This document shows, in pieces, positions 1 to 9,119 of a stretch of 47,048 nucleotides of DNA. This DNA is from Leptolyngbyaceae cyanobacterium RM1_406_9. Its GTDB lineage: Bacteria > Cyanobacteriota > Cyanobacteriia > Elainellales > Elainellaceae. Each line of letters starts with the position of its first letter. The stretch's first letter is position 1. Under the pieces are notes generated by a model, which saw nothing but the letters and a program-made list of their open reading frames with translations, did no database searches and was not told the origin of the DNA. Made by a program: the position numbers and the translations under genes. The stretch lies in the NCBI GenBank assembly GCA_012033355.1, contig JAAUQZ010000005.1:1-47048 (forward strand), in the 5' to 3' direction.

Positions 1-329
1 TTCCAAGAAGCCCGTACCCATCTTGGCGTTCAATCCCAACGGCAGGTAGGTCTAAAGCTGCTACCACCCGCACCACTCCTGATTCTGGCTCGCCCTTTTT
101 TCCTTCACCTGTTTGATTGCCTATCGCCTTCATGCCGCCGCTCCTATCTCCCCTCGCACCACCGCTTGGTATACCAAACCGAACTCTCTTTTGCCGACCT
201 ACTCCATGCCGTCCGTGCCTCCCTCTGGCACTCTTGGTTTTTTCACGACCTGCTCTTCAACCTGCTCTGGCTTTATTCCCTCAAGCAGAACGCGAACAGT
301 TACTCCATCTGCTCTCCTCTTCCTTCTGA
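1..329 (+). pseudogene. C-terminal remnant of an IS transposase (DDE type, IS4/IS701-like)
   Basis: The first 330 bases carry recognisable pieces of the C-terminal end of a cyanobacterial DDE transposase, spread over all three forward frames. Frame 1 opens with EARTHLGVQSQRQ, frame 3 continues with a TTRTTP stretch, frame 2 gives PRTTAWYTKPNS, frame 1 resumes with FADLLHAVRASLW and frame 3 ends with QAEREQLLHLL and a stop at 329. In intact relatives these blocks lie in this order in one protein. At least four frame changes are needed, each explicable as a single lost base, the same type of break seen in other genes here, so both genuine decay and sequencing error are possible. The 5' part lies outside the window and no terminal inverted repeat is visible. 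The assignment rests on remembered family motifs. Confidence 0.6.
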
Positions 330-557
330 ATGGCTAAAGTCGAGTCGAAGAAGTCGCAGATCTGAACACTGCATTTTTACTTGTTTCAGTTTGGCTTAAG
401 TCCTTTGTTCCATAGTCTGTTTTGACGGGCTTGGAGCTTTTAGCCCAAACTTTAGTTCAAGGCTGCAACTTAAGTCGGTGCGGTTTAGCGTAAATGCTAA
501 GAGAGCTTACAATGGAGGACAGTGATTTAATCTTTTGTTAGCAATCTAGGTAGTTCT

Positions 558-1710
558 GTGATTACGTCAGCCCCTCCCTCGCCCAAATTTGCCGCTCGTC
601 GGGCGGTGTTTCCCTTCACAGCGATCGTCGGTCAAGAGGAAATGAAGCTGGCGTTGCTGCTCAACGTGATTGATCCCAAGATCGGTGGCGTGATGATTAT
701 GGGCGATCGCGGCACAGGCAAATCCACTACCATTCGCGCCCTGGCTGACCTATTGCCCGAAATCGAAGTCGTTGCCGATGATCCCTTCAACAGCCATCCC
801 AGCGACCCCGACCTGATGAGCGATGAAGTGCGCCAGCGGCTCATAGCAGCGAACTCTGCCGATCATTCCGAGCAGACTAGTGCCGCTAATTTGCCGATTC
901 AGGTGGCGAAAAAGAAAGTGCAAATGGTTGACCTGCCGCTGGGCGCAACCGAAGATCGCGTCTGCGGCACGATTGATATTGAGAAAGCACTGGCAGAAGG
1001 CGTGAAAGCCTTTGAACCGGGGCTGTTAGCCAAAGCCAACCGGGGCATTCTCTACGTCGATGAGGTGAATCTACTAGATGATCACCTGGTAGACGTATTG
1101 CTCGACTCTGCCGCCTCCGGGTGGAATACCGTCGAGCGTGAAGGCATTTCGATTCGCCACCCCGCTCGCTTTGTCCTCGTTGGTTCGGGCAATCCCGAAG
1201 AGGGCGAACTACGTCCTCAGTTGCTCGATCGCTTTGGAATGCACGCCGAAATCCGCACGGTCAAAGAACCCGCTCTACGTGTGCAAATCGTCGAACAGCG
1301 CTCCGAGTTTGACCAAGACCCACCTACTTTCTAGAAAATATCAGCCCCAGCAAGTCGAGCTACAGGAAAAACTGGTCAGTGCTCAAGAACGGCTAAAATC
1401 TGTCGCAATGGATTATGAACTGCGGGTCAAAATCTCTCAGGTCTGTGCCGAACTGGATGTAGACGGACTGCGTGGCGACATCGTGACCAACCGGGCTTCG
1501 AAGGCGATCGCCGCCCTCGAAGGACGCTCAGAAGTTACTATTGACGACATCCGTCGCGTCATTGGCTTGTGCTTGCGTCATCGTCTCCGCAAAGACCCAC
1601 TAGAGTCAATTGACTCAGGCTACAAAGTCGATAAAGTATTTATCCAGGTCTTTGGCATTACAGAAGTGGAAGAAAATCAGACCAACGGTCAGCGCATGAG
1701 TGTGCGGTAG
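558..1710 (+). CDS. chlI: Magnesium chelatase ATPase subunit I (ChlI), frameshifted in this sequence
   Basis: ChlI is the AAA+ subunit that, with ChlD and ChlH, inserts magnesium into protoporphyrin IX, the first committed step of chlorophyll synthesis. Visible are [19 protein letters not shown], Walker [10 protein letters not shown], the insert [11 protein letters not shown], Walker [14 protein letters not shown], the sensor stretch [19 protein letters not shown] and the C-terminal helical domain with [13 protein letters not shown] and [18 protein letters not shown]. Translation starts at GTG 558. The frame stops at 1332-1334 just after DPPTF. Restoring one T and one A in two adjacent homopolymers (about 1327-1340) recreates L-E-K-Y-Q and joins the halves into 384 residues, close to family length. 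Gene identity is secure. Whether the break is real is doubtful, because the gene is essential for a phototroph and the losses are in homopolymers. Confidence 0.93.
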
Positions 1711-1850
1711 GAGGGGCTAGGATCTGGGGGCTAGGGGTCGAGGAAAGTTGTCTTTTGGATTCCGAGCTTCCCATTCCTGGTTTTTTCCCTCCCAATCCCG
1801 GTTCCTGCTGCTCCCCTAGCCCCCAGCCCTACGCTCCTAGCCCCTTCCCC
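1711..1850. repeat. Imperfect long inverted repeat built from GGGGCTAGG-type heptamers
   Basis: Between the convergent chlI and ruvC genes, a left arm rich in GGGGCTAGG (1715-1737) is mirrored by a right arm rich in CCTAGCCCC (1811-1845). The arms can fold into a large hairpin around a central unpaired stretch. The short, tandemly used heptamer units resemble the STRR repeats known from cyanobacterial genomes. The position fits a bidirectional terminator, although there is no clear T-run. Function is inferred. Confidence 0.6.
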
Positions 1851-1851
1851 C

Positions 1852-2348
1852 TTAAGCCACATTTGCCCGTGCGCCGCACTGGGCAGCAAAGGCGATCGCC
1901 AACCCATCGGCACTATCGTCGGGTGAGGGTGGTTTCTCCAGCCCAAAAATCTGCATGACTGCTTGCTTCACCTCAAACTTACTGGCTCCATATTGGGCGA
2001 CTGCCGCTTTCACCTGCGACTGGTGCAGAAACACTAAATCCGTCATTCCCCAGTCACCCAGCGCCAGTTCAATTACGCCTAACGCCCGCATTACCTTCGT
2101 CGCGTTGGTGTTTTCCCGTCCAAAAACGGCATCTCTACCGCCACCAGATCAGGCTTGACCATATCACATAGTTCTCGAATGTCAGTGCGAATTTGACTCA
2201 AGCGCTCATACATCGGCGCTTTTGCCGGAGTCGTAATTACGCCATACTCCAATGCCTGACTACCCCGAATTGCGCCAAAACCGATGCTGGCGATCGCCGG
2301 GTCAATTCCCAAAATATTGCAGTTGTTCAAGTCAAGCAGTACTGTCAT
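1852..2348 (-). CDS. ruvC: Holliday junction resolvase RuvC, frameshifted in this sequence
   Basis: RuvC is the endonuclease that cuts Holliday junctions with RuvAB during recombinational repair. The N-terminal half shows ILGIDPAIASIGFG with the first catalytic Asp (the usual GIDPG reads GIDPA), then VAVEMPF with the second acidic residue. The C-terminal half shows MRALGVIELAL, a basic region (SQVKAAVAQYGASKFEVKQA) and PDDSADGLAIAFA with the last catalytic Asp residues. The frame breaks near 2119-2123. The coding strand has five T after CCG where six would restore F-G-R-x-N-T and then join to MRALGV. With that base the protein is 165 residues, as expected. It runs convergently towards chlI. 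Confidence 0.9.
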
Positions 2349-2462
2349 AGGGCAATTGTACTACCAACCTGAATGACTGATTTAATCTTCTTGCTATTCC
2401 AACAGCCATACCAAGCGCTAAAAACCGCTGTAGATTAGGTTTAGTTAAGAAAGGCTCAACTC

Positions 2463-3038
2463 ATGCTGACTTCCACCGACTTCAGCGGCTTATTCAACAA
2501 ACGCTTTTTCAATAACTTTCTACCCATCCCCGCTACCAATCACTTCAACATCGGTACTCTGGCTCCGCCCTTTCAACTGCTCAACGTCACTATTGGGCAG
2601 CAGGTCAGACTAGCCGACTACACAGGCAATCGCCGCGAAGATGTAGAAGTACCGAATCGTCCAGTTGTACTGGCTTTCACTCGTATCTTCACCGAAAAGC
2701 AGTACTGTCCTCTCTGCTTTCCTCACATCAAGGCAATGAATGAAGCTTACGAGCAGTTTCACAGTCGTGGGGTAGAAGTTTTGATGATTACCAGCACCGA
2801 CGAGCGCCAGAGCAAAATCGTGATCCGCGACTTGCAGCTAAAAATGCCGCTGTTGAGCGATCCGGCTTGCCGAGTTTTTAGAGCTTATCAGGTTGGGCAA
2901 GCACTCGGTGCCCCTCTCTCGGCGCAGTTTGTTCTAGATCAATCTGGAAAAATCCGCTTTCGGCACCTGTTCTCCTTTCTGGAGCCAAACGCCAGCGTCG
3001 AACGACTACTTTCTGCTATAGATTCTCTCTTGGGCTAA
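2463..3038 (+). CDS. AhpC/TSA-family peroxiredoxin-like redoxin
   Basis: This is a 191-residue thioredoxin-fold protein of the AhpC/TSA (redoxin) superfamily. The central active-site region reads TRIFTEKQYCPLCFPHI, with a CPLC pair following a long beta strand (PVVLAF), and is followed by GVEVLMITSTDERQ and LPLLSDP-like elements (KMPLLSDPACRVF) typical of peroxiredoxins. The N-terminal 30 residues before LAPPFQLLN look like an extension and contain no clear signal peptide. The probable role is thiol-dependent reduction of peroxides, or a thiol-disulfide redox function in the cytosol. The substrate cannot be read from the sequence. It starts at ATG 2463 and lies alone between ruvC (divergent) and the methyltransferase. 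Confidence 0.8.
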   Translation: MLTSTDFSGLFNKRFFNNFLPIPATNHFNIGTLAPPFQLLNVTIGQQVRLADYTGNRREDVEVPNRPVVLAFTRIFTEKQYCPLCFPHIKAMNEAYEQFHSRGVEVLMITSTDERQSKIVIRDLQLKMPLLSDPACRVFRAYQVGQALGAPLSAQFVLDQSGKIRFRHLFSFLEPNASVERLLSAIDSLLG

Positions 3039-3097
3039 GAGCAATTAAGGGAATCTCAGACTGATAAGCGCTATGAACCGCTCTAGGACTTGCAAAA

Positions 3098-3876
3098 ATG
3101 AGTACTGCCAACTTTGTTCACACTGCGGCGCGTCAGGGTTTTCAGATAGGGGCTGATGCCTATGAACGAGGCAGACCCGGTTATCCTGCCGCAGCAATCG
3201 AGTTTTTAGGGCAAACGTTCAATATTGCACCTGCCACAACGGTTGTAGATCTGGCGGCTGGGACAGGCAAATTCACCCGACAGTTGAAAGGTTTGGGTTG
3301 CCAAATCATTGCAATCGAGCCAGTGGAGGGAATGCGGCAGAAATTTCAGGTGCTTTTACCGGATGTGCCTATACGCAACGGAACGGCCGAATCCATTCCT
3401 CTAGACATCAGTTCAGCCGATGTAATCACTGTCGCTCAGGCATTTCACTGGTTTCAGGGAGAAGCTGCGCTGGCAGAAATCCATCGAGTGCTAAAGCCAG
3501 GTGGACACTTGGGGATACTTTGGAATGTTCGCGATGAGTCAGCAGATTGGGTGGCTCAAATCTCAGAAATTATTACGCCCTACGAGGGAGATGTACCCCG
3601 TTACCGGACTGGACAGTGGCGCACAGCATTTGAGCGAACAGATTTATTCACGCCGCTCAAAACTCAAACTTTTTCCTATGTGCATCAATATGACCTGGAC
3701 ACAGCCATCGATCGAGTCGCTTCCATTAGTTTTATTGCTGCATAGATGCTCAAATGCAGCAAACCGTTCTTCGACGGGTGCGTGAATTGCTGGAGCGACA
3801 TCCCCAAACGTGCGATCGCCCCATCATTGAACATCCCTATCGCACAGAGGTGTTTTGGTGTACGAAGAAAAATTAG
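3098..3876 (+). CDS. Class I SAM-dependent methyltransferase, frameshifted near its C-terminus
   Basis: This is a methyltransferase of the UbiE/class I (Methyltransf_11-like) type. Motif I is VVDLAAGTGKFTRQL, the acidic residue after strand 2 is in IAIEPVEGM, motif II-like ADVITVAQAFHWF follows, and then RVLKPGGHLGILWNV. The substrate is not evident. The open frame stops at 3743-3745 after SISFIAA. Adding one base just there opens a frame running QMQQTVLRRVRELLERHP to TEVFWCTKKN with a stop at 3874-3876, giving 259 residues, the usual size of the family. The last bases overlap the 3' end of the convergent marR gene (shared TTAG). Confidence 0.85.
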
Positions 3877-4370
3877 AAAATACTCCGCAGTTTCTTTAGC
3901 GCCGCCAAAATTTCTTCCAGGTCTGACGGATCGAGCTTGTCAAATCGCTGTTTGATGTAAGCAATTTGAGCCGGGAAGACTTGCTCGAACAGTTGCTCTC
4001 CTTCGGGGGTTAGCACAATCACAAAACAGCGGCGATCGCCCTCTGGCACCTCACGCCGAACATATCCCTTTTTCTCCAGGCGATCGACAATTCCAGTGAG
4101 CGTACCTTTGGTCACTAGCGTTTTCTCAGCCAGCGTATTCATCGTCATGCCAGTGGTGTTTCCCAGTGTGGCAATCACATCAAACTGAGGGGAAGTTAGC
4201 CCCAGTTGCCGCACATTTTCATCGGTGTAGCTCTCGAAGGACTGATAGGCTCTCACCAACTCTCGCATGACGGGCACAAACGGCTGTTTAGCAGCGCTTT
4301 TGGCATCAAAGGGTTGTTCCAAGATCGGGTCGGTTGGCGATCGCTCCACGCTGTTATTCCAATTTTTCAA
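3873..4370 (-). CDS. MarR-family transcriptional regulator
   Basis: This is a 165-residue winged-helix regulator. After a variable N-terminus, the MarR core shows an alpha-helical dimerisation part (RELVRAYQSFESYTDENVRQ), the motif GLTSPQFDVIATL, recognition-helix region MNTLAEKTLVTKGTLTGIVDRLEKKGYVRRE and the wing PEGDRRCFVIVLTPEGEQL. MarR proteins bind palindromic operators as dimers and are usually released by small phenolic ligands or oxidants. The target here is unknown. The neighbouring methyltransferase converges on it and overlaps its stop codon, so it is probably not its operon partner. Upstream (4371-4486) is short and may hold its own promoter. Confidence 0.88.
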   Translation of the reverse strand: MKNWNNSVERSPTDPILEQPFDAKSAAKQPFVPVMRELVRAYQSFESYTDENVRQLGLTSPQFDVIATLGNTTGMTMNTLAEKTLVTKGTLTGIVDRLEKKGYVRREVPEGDRRCFVIVLTPEGEQLFEQVFPAQIAYIKQRFDKLDPSDLEEILAALKKLRSIF

Positions 4371-4486
4371 ACTGCGCCTGGTTTACCTCAAAGAAGTACT
4401 AGTGCAAACCATTTTTAGCATAAAGCAAAAGACGTAGAAATGCTGCCATTCACAAGGGGGACTTCCGTACCTTAGAGCGTCAAATT

Positions 4487-5341
4487 CTAACCAAATCGCC
4501 CTTCAATGTAATCACGAGTCCGAGCTTCATTGGCGGCTCTAAAGATCTGTGAAGTGCTGCCAAACTCAACCATGTGACCAATGCGGCTTTCGTCGGTGCT
4601 AAAGAAGGCCGTGTAATCTGAGACGCGAGAAGCCTGCTGCATATTGTGGGTGACGATGACGATGGTGAGATCAGACCGCAACTCGTGGATTAGGTCTTCA
4701 ATTTTCATCGTGGCGATCGGGTCAAGGGCAGAGCAAGGTTCGTCCATTAGCAGTACTTTGGGCTTAACGGCAAGCGCCCTGGCAATGCAGAGACGCTGCT
4801 GTTGTCCGCCAGATAGACCCAGAGCCGATTTACTCAAGACATCTTTGACCTCGTCCCACAGGGCGGCATTCATCAAGGCTAATTCTACAATGTCGTCTAG
4901 CTCCGATTTGGACTTTCGACCCGATACGCGGATTCCGTAGGCGACGTTATCGTAGACGCTCATGGAGAAGGGGTTGGGCTTTTGAAACACCATGCCAATC
5001 TGGCGGCGCAGGCGGTTGAGATTGATGCGGGAACTGTAAATATCTTGTCCAAAAAACTCAATCAGTCCGTCCACCTGAACCTGTGCTTCTAGCTCACTAA
5101 TGCGGTTTAGAGCTTTAATGAAGGTTGATTTGCCGCAGCCTGAAGGACCAATGATGGCGGTAACTCGTCCCTGGTAGATGTCCACTGTTACCCTTTCCAG
5201 GGCCTTGCGAACGCCATAGTAAAAGCTTAAGTCTTTTACCCGCATGGCTGGAATTCCTGGCTCTGGCAAGGCTTCTGGAGGGTTGGCTGGAGATTTTGTA
5301 TCCACGTTGAGGTCTGTCGAGTGGCTAGGGTTAGATGACAT
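4487..5341 (-). CDS. pstB: Phosphate ABC transporter ATP-binding protein PstB
   Basis: PstB is the ATPase of the high-affinity phosphate importer PstSCAB. The 284-residue protein contains Walker [12 protein letters not shown], the Q-loop region [10 protein letters not shown] (typical of PstB), signature [15 protein letters not shown], Walker [14 protein letters not shown] and switch His in [22 protein letters not shown] roughly 30-residue N-terminal extension precedes the ABC domain. It is the last gene of the minus-strand run pstS1-pstC-pstA-pstB. Its start lies three bases after the pstA stop, so it is probably translationally coupled. Confidence 0.97.
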   Translation of the reverse strand: MSSNPSHSTDLNVDTKSPANPPEALPEPGIPAMRVKDLSFYYGVRKALERVTVDIYQGRVTAIIGPSGCGKSTFIKALNRISELEAQVQVDGLIEFFGQDIYSSRINLNRLRRQIGMVFQKPNPFSMSVYDNVAYGIRVSGRKSKSELDDIVELALMNAALWDEVKDVLSKSALGLSGGQQQRLCIARALAVKPKVLLMDEPCSALDPIATMKIEDLIHELRSDLTIVIVTHNMQQASRVSDYTAFFSTDESRIGHMVEFGSTSQIFRAANEARTRDYIEGRFG

Positions 5342-5344
5342 GGG

Positions 5345-6247
5345 CTATTGAATATCTAAACGATTACGAGTAACTAGACGAGACAGAATATTAATTAGCA
5401 GAATCATTAAAACCAGAACAACGGAGGCTGTCCAGGCTAATGACGTTTGCTCAACGTAGGGGGAGTTGGCGTAGTTGTAGATCAGGACGGACATGGAAGG
5501 GGTAGGATTTTGCAGTCCGCTGAACCAATTTTGGCTGAAGAGGGCGGTGAAGATCAGAGGGGCGGTTTCCCCTGCGGCACGAGCGACGGCGAGCAAAACG
5601 CCTGTGGTGATTCCCGGTAGCGCAGACAACAGCACAACTCGCCACGTTGTTTGAAAGCGGCTGCTTCCCAGGGCGGCAGAGGCGAGGCGCTGAGAGTTTG
5701 ACACCAGGTTGAGCGCGCCTTCGGTAGACAGGACGACGACGGGCAACATCAACACCGCTAGGGCAAAACTGCCTGCGATCGCCGAAAAACTCTTGGTCGT
5801 CAGCACAATCACACCATAGGCAAACACGCCCACGACAATCGAGGGAACGCCACTCAGCACGGTAGCAATAAAGCGAATGGAATTGGCGATCGCCCCTCCC
5901 TTGCCAAACTCAGTCAGGTAAATCGCCGTCATCACCCCAATGGGAATGCTGACCAGGGAAGCTAACCCAACCATGATTAGCGTTCCGACGATTGCGTTGG
6001 CAAAGCCGTTAGGCTGATCGGTGACACCAACCGGGGCAGGCAGCGACACAAGCGTTTCCAGCGATAGATTCGGCAGCCCCTGCCGCAAAATCTCGATCAG
6101 AATGGCAAACAGCGGCAGTAGGGCCAATCCGGTGAAGAGGAAGGCGATCGCCGTCATTGCATAGCTAAAGAGTTGCCGCACTGGAGGTAACGGCTGGCTT
6201 AAGTCTTCAATCTCCGTCGAATCGTATCCAAACTCAGGATTTGCCAT
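5345..6247 (-). CDS. pstA: Phosphate ABC transporter permease PstA
   Basis: PstA is one of the two membrane subunits forming the phosphate translocation pathway. The 300-residue protein has about six hydrophobic helices (first around residues 30-52) and the binding-protein-dependent permease loop SAALGSSRFQTTWRVVLLSALPGITTGVLLA (EAA loop, read in parts), followed by RAAGETAPLIFTALF, typical of PstA. It sits between pstC (21-base gap) and pstB (3-base gap) in one operon. Confidence 0.95.
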   Translation of the reverse strand: MANPEFGYDSTEIEDLSQPLPPVRQLFSYAMTAIAFLFTGLALLPLFAILIEILRQGLPNLSLETLVSLPAPVGVTDQPNGFANAIVGTLIMVGLASLVSIPIGVMTAIYLTEFGKGGAIANSIRFIATVLSGVPSIVVGVFAYGVIVLTTKSFSAIAGSFALAVLMLPVVVLSTEGALNLVSNSQRLASAALGSSRFQTTWRVVLLSALPGITTGVLLAVARAAGETAPLIFTALFSQNWFSGLQNPTPSMSVLIYNYANSPYVEQTSLAWTASVVLVLMILLINILSRLVTRNRLDIQ

Positions 6248-6268
6248 CGTTGCGTCTACTGACCTCTA

Positions 6269-7280
6269 CTATCTTCCTCTGTAAACAGTCGCACTTTGAC
6301 CAGCACTACCCACCGTTTGTACCAAGAGTACTGCAAGGACGTTTACCGCAAGGGTCAGAGCAAACAAAATCAACGCCAGATACATCAGTGCGCCGATGTG
6401 CAAATCGTCTAACGCCTCGCCAAACTCATTGGCCAGTACCGCAGGAATTGTGTAAGCCAAGTTGAGTAACGAGGGACTGATCTGAGGCGAGTTGCCAATC
6501 ACCATCGTTACAGCCATAGTCTCACCCAGAGCGCGACCTAGCGCCAGCGTTGCTGCACCCAAAAGCCCAGGAATGGCGGCTGGCAGCATGACTCTAAAAA
6601 TTGTCTCCCAGCGGGTTGCCCCTAGCGCACCCGAAGCACTGCGTAACTCTTGGGGTATTGCTAGCAGCACATCGCGACTAATCGCCGCCATCGTTGGCAA
6701 AATCATAATCGCCAGAATCACACCCGCGACGAGCATTCCTGGTCCAAACGGCTCGGTGCTAAATAGAGGAATCCAATTCAGGGTATTAAACAGCCAAAGT
6801 TGAATCGGCAGAAGAAAGGGAATCAGTACAAAAATTCCCCACAGTCCAATAATGACGCTGGGGATCGCCGCAATTAGCTCAACGATGAAGGCAAGGGCGA
6901 TCGCACCCAGGTTGGCAAGAAGTTCTCACTTGTAACCAGCGCAACGGCAAGCCCAATCGGAATCGCCAGAAAGAGGCGATCGCCGAGCTAACCACCGTGC
7001 CATAAAGGTAAGGCAGCGCCCCAAACACCAAATCGCCAATGCTCCAATCCTGGCTCCAGAGAAACCCCAGACCATATTCGCGAATTGCGGGTAAAGCCTG
7101 TCGAAAAATTACCCAGGTCATCCAGACCAGAACCGCGACCGTACAAAAAGCAAACAACCTGGCCAGCCAGGTAAATCCCCCGTCTAGCCAGGAAGCTTGC
7201 CCGTCAGTTTCCATAACATCTATTTCGGACAAATCGGATTCAGACCAATCGGAGCTTGAAAGTTTAGAAGAGGGTGCCAT
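6269..7280 (-). CDS. pstC: Phosphate ABC transporter permease PstC, twice frameshifted in this sequence
   Basis: PstC is the partner permease of PstA. The first segment holds a soluble N-terminus, a membrane helix (LFAFCTVAVLVWMTWVIF) and GALPYLYGTVVSSAIAS. The frame then breaks near 6978-6983, where one T restores F-L-A-I-P-I-G-L. It breaks again near 6903, where a second G restores SPLAFIVELIAAIPSVIIG. The third segment runs from there through ELRSASGALGATRWETIFR and GRALGETMAVTMVIGN to the stop at 6269. Repaired length is about 337 residues, normal for PstC. I start at ATG 7280 (MAPSS). An upstream in-frame ATG at 7301 lies inside a TCATTGG heptamer repeat and is less convincing. Confidence 0.92.
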
Positions 7281-7526
7281 GCCTTTAGGGTCATTGGTCA
7301 TTGGTCATAAGTCATCGGTCACTGACGCAGTAATGCGGCTTTTCAAGCCTCTTGTGGGCTGGGCATCTTGCCCGTCCGAATCAATCAAGCATCTTGCCTG
7401 CTCCACAGAATGACCAATGACAAAATCCAAAGGATTCTACATCAATCAGCTAGAGTTGCACAGGAACAGAGTGCTGGCAAGGCAAAGGGCTTAAGCCCCC
7501 TGCCCTACACAGATCCACGAAAGAGA
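7281..7526. repeat. Heptamer repeats and hairpins between pstS1 and pstC
   Basis: The pstS1-pstC gap holds tandem TCATTGG units (7291-7304) whose inverse, AATGACCAATGAC, recurs at about 7410-7422, so the two can pair across about 100 bases. Between them is a TGGGCATCTTGCCCG-type short element (about 7360), also seen upstream of pstS2 and near typA, and the palindrome GGGCTTAAGCCC lies near 7488-7499. Such structures downstream of a strongly expressed pstS often limit read-through into pstC. That role is inferred. Confidence 0.5.
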
Positions 7527-8567
7527 TTAGTTGCTACCTAGCGCTTCATTCACTTGAGAAATCGCCTCTTGAGCAACTTCTTCAGGAATCCGAGTGTAGT
7601 CTAATTGGTTGTTGATCTCCTGACCATCGGTCAGCACCCACTCAACCAACTGTCTAACCGCCGCTGCCGTTTCTGCATCGTCGTACTGACGGTAAACAAT
7701 CATCCAGGTCAAGCCAGCAATGGGATAACCTTCATCAGAGTCCTCTACAAATACCCGGAAGTTGTCTGGAAACTCAACCGAGGACAGAGCTTGCTCAGTT
7801 GTCTCAAGGGAAGGGGCGACAAACTCACCGCTACCATTCTCAACTACCGCAGCAGACAGGTTGTTTTGCCTGGAATAAGCGTACTCTACATAACCGATCG
7901 CGCCCTGAGTCCGAGCCACTTGAGCCGCTACACCGGGGTTGCCCCGTCCCTGAATCGGGTTGGTTGTCCAACGAGGAGCCGTACCCACGCCAACTCTACC
8001 CCGGAAGTAGGGATCAACAGCGCTGAGGTGGTTGGTGAAGATGAAGGTGGTGCCGCTACCGTCTGCTCGAACAACCGTTCTGATGGGCAGATCGGGCAGT
8101 TCTACACCGGGGTTAGCTTCAGCAATTCGAGGATCGTTCCAGCGGGTGATTTGTCCGGCGAAGATCGCAGGGTAAACCGAGCGGGGTAGACGCAGCTCTG
8201 AAACACCAGGCAAGTTGTAAACGATCGCCACTGCACCACCCGCAGTAGGAACAAGAATTACTCCTCCGTCAACCTGCTCAATTTGAGCATCGGTCATAGC
8301 GGCATCACTGCCACCAAAGTCAACGGTGCCAGCGATCACCTGACGAACACCACCACCGCTACCGATCGCCTGATAGTCAACCTGAATTCCAGTCTCGTCT
8401 TGAAACTCTGAGAAGTAACGCTCATACAAAGGAGCCGGGAAAGTAGCCCCAGCGCCACTCAGAGCTTGAGCTTGAGCCACAACAGAAAGCAAAGGGGAAA
8501 GTGCGATCGCGGCTGAAGTAACGGAAATCGCAATCGTCCGACGAAAAGCTTGCACTAAAAAGACCAT
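7527..8567 (-). CDS. pstS: Periplasmic phosphate-binding protein PstS (first copy)
   Basis: This is the phosphate receptor of the ABC importer. The 346-residue precursor has a signal peptide (basic start, then AISVTSAAIALSPLLSVV, cleavage after AQA). The phosphate-binding elements are GAGATFPAPLYERYF, VDFGGSDAAMTD and RADGSGTTFIFTNHLS. The protein is complete. It is the first gene of the minus-strand pst operon, preceded at 8645-8696 by an array of Pho-box-like sites, so induction by phosphate limitation through a SphR/PhoB-type regulator is likely. A second, membrane-anchored PstS lies at 10228-11322. Confidence 0.95.
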   Translation of the reverse strand: MVFLVQAFRRTIAISVTSAAIALSPLLSVVAQAQALSGAGATFPAPLYERYFSEFQDETGIQVDYQAIGSGGGVRQVIAGTVDFGGSDAAMTDAQIEQVDGGVILVPTAGGAVAIVYNLPGVSELRLPRSVYPAIFAGQITRWNDPRIAEANPGVELPDLPIRTVVRADGSGTTFIFTNHLSAVDPYFRGRVGVGTAPRWTTNPIQGRGNPGVAAQVARTQGAIGYVEYAYSRQNNLSAAVVENGSGEFVAPSLETTEQALSSVEFPDNFRVFVEDSDEGYPIAGLTWMIVYRQYDDAETAAAVRQLVEWVLTDGQEINNQLDYTRIPEEVAQEAISQVNEALGSN

Positions 8568-9119
8568 CTTTAATTCTCCTCAACCCAGAATTTGGTGTCA
8601 GTTATTTCACTGAAACGGGTCACTGAATTAACGTACAACTGCACTGGTTAAGTGAGTTTAATCCACTAATTAAAATGTGGTTAAGATTAATTAAACTAAA
8701 ATTTTAGTGATGACTTCTTTCGTTTTTTGAAGATGAATAAATCAATTTTTATTGCTTGAAAATTCTCACAGGTATAGGCTTTTGACTCTGTAAAAACAAG
8801 AATTCTCATTTCTTGAATACGAGTTTTTGTCCTGAATTTAATTTTGAAGAGTTTTCTCCAGCCTAAGACTAGGTTTTGCTCTAGTATGTTTGTATAGATA
8901 TGTATATGAATCTTCGGCTAGCTTATTTGTAAAATGCGTAACAAAGTGATCTGAGATACAAGATAGGATTTATCCCTACTTTTTCTGGAATAATTCTTGA
9001 CACTCAAATTGGTTAGTTTTTGCCTACAAAACTACATTCAAAACTGTTTTTTTAACCTGATTGCGCCGCTATCAAAATTTGCTGCCAAAATTGTCGTGTG
9101 ATCCGCGAGACAAATCCTC
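8568..9119. other. AT-rich divergent intergenic region, pstS1 / TonB-like gene
   Basis: These 552 bases have markedly lower GC than the neighbouring genes and no credible ORF. The pstS1-proximal part carries the Pho-box array (8645-8696). Nearer the TonB-like gene there are TTGACT (8782) and TTGACA (8997-9002) hexamers that could serve as -35 elements, but I see no well-spaced -10. Both flanking genes start from this region, so shared phosphate control is possible. Confidence 0.5.
8645..8696 (-). promoter_or_regulatory. Tandem Pho-box-like sites upstream of pstS1
   Basis: Read on the minus strand, this stretch contains five TTAA-centred 8-mers spaced 10-12 bases apart: TTTAATTA, CTTAACCA, TTTAATTA, ATTAAACT and CTTAACCA. 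This matches the cyanobacterial Pho box (PyTTAAPyPy(T/A) repeated about every 11 bases) bound by SphR/PhoB response regulators. It lies about 80-130 bases upstream of the pstS1 start codon. The motif agreement is seen directly. The regulation is inferred. Confidence 0.75.

Noticed and set aside
2463-2570. N-terminal extension of the peroxiredoxin as a signal peptide
   Set aside because: It contains charged and polar residues throughout and no continuous hydrophobic core or cleavage site.
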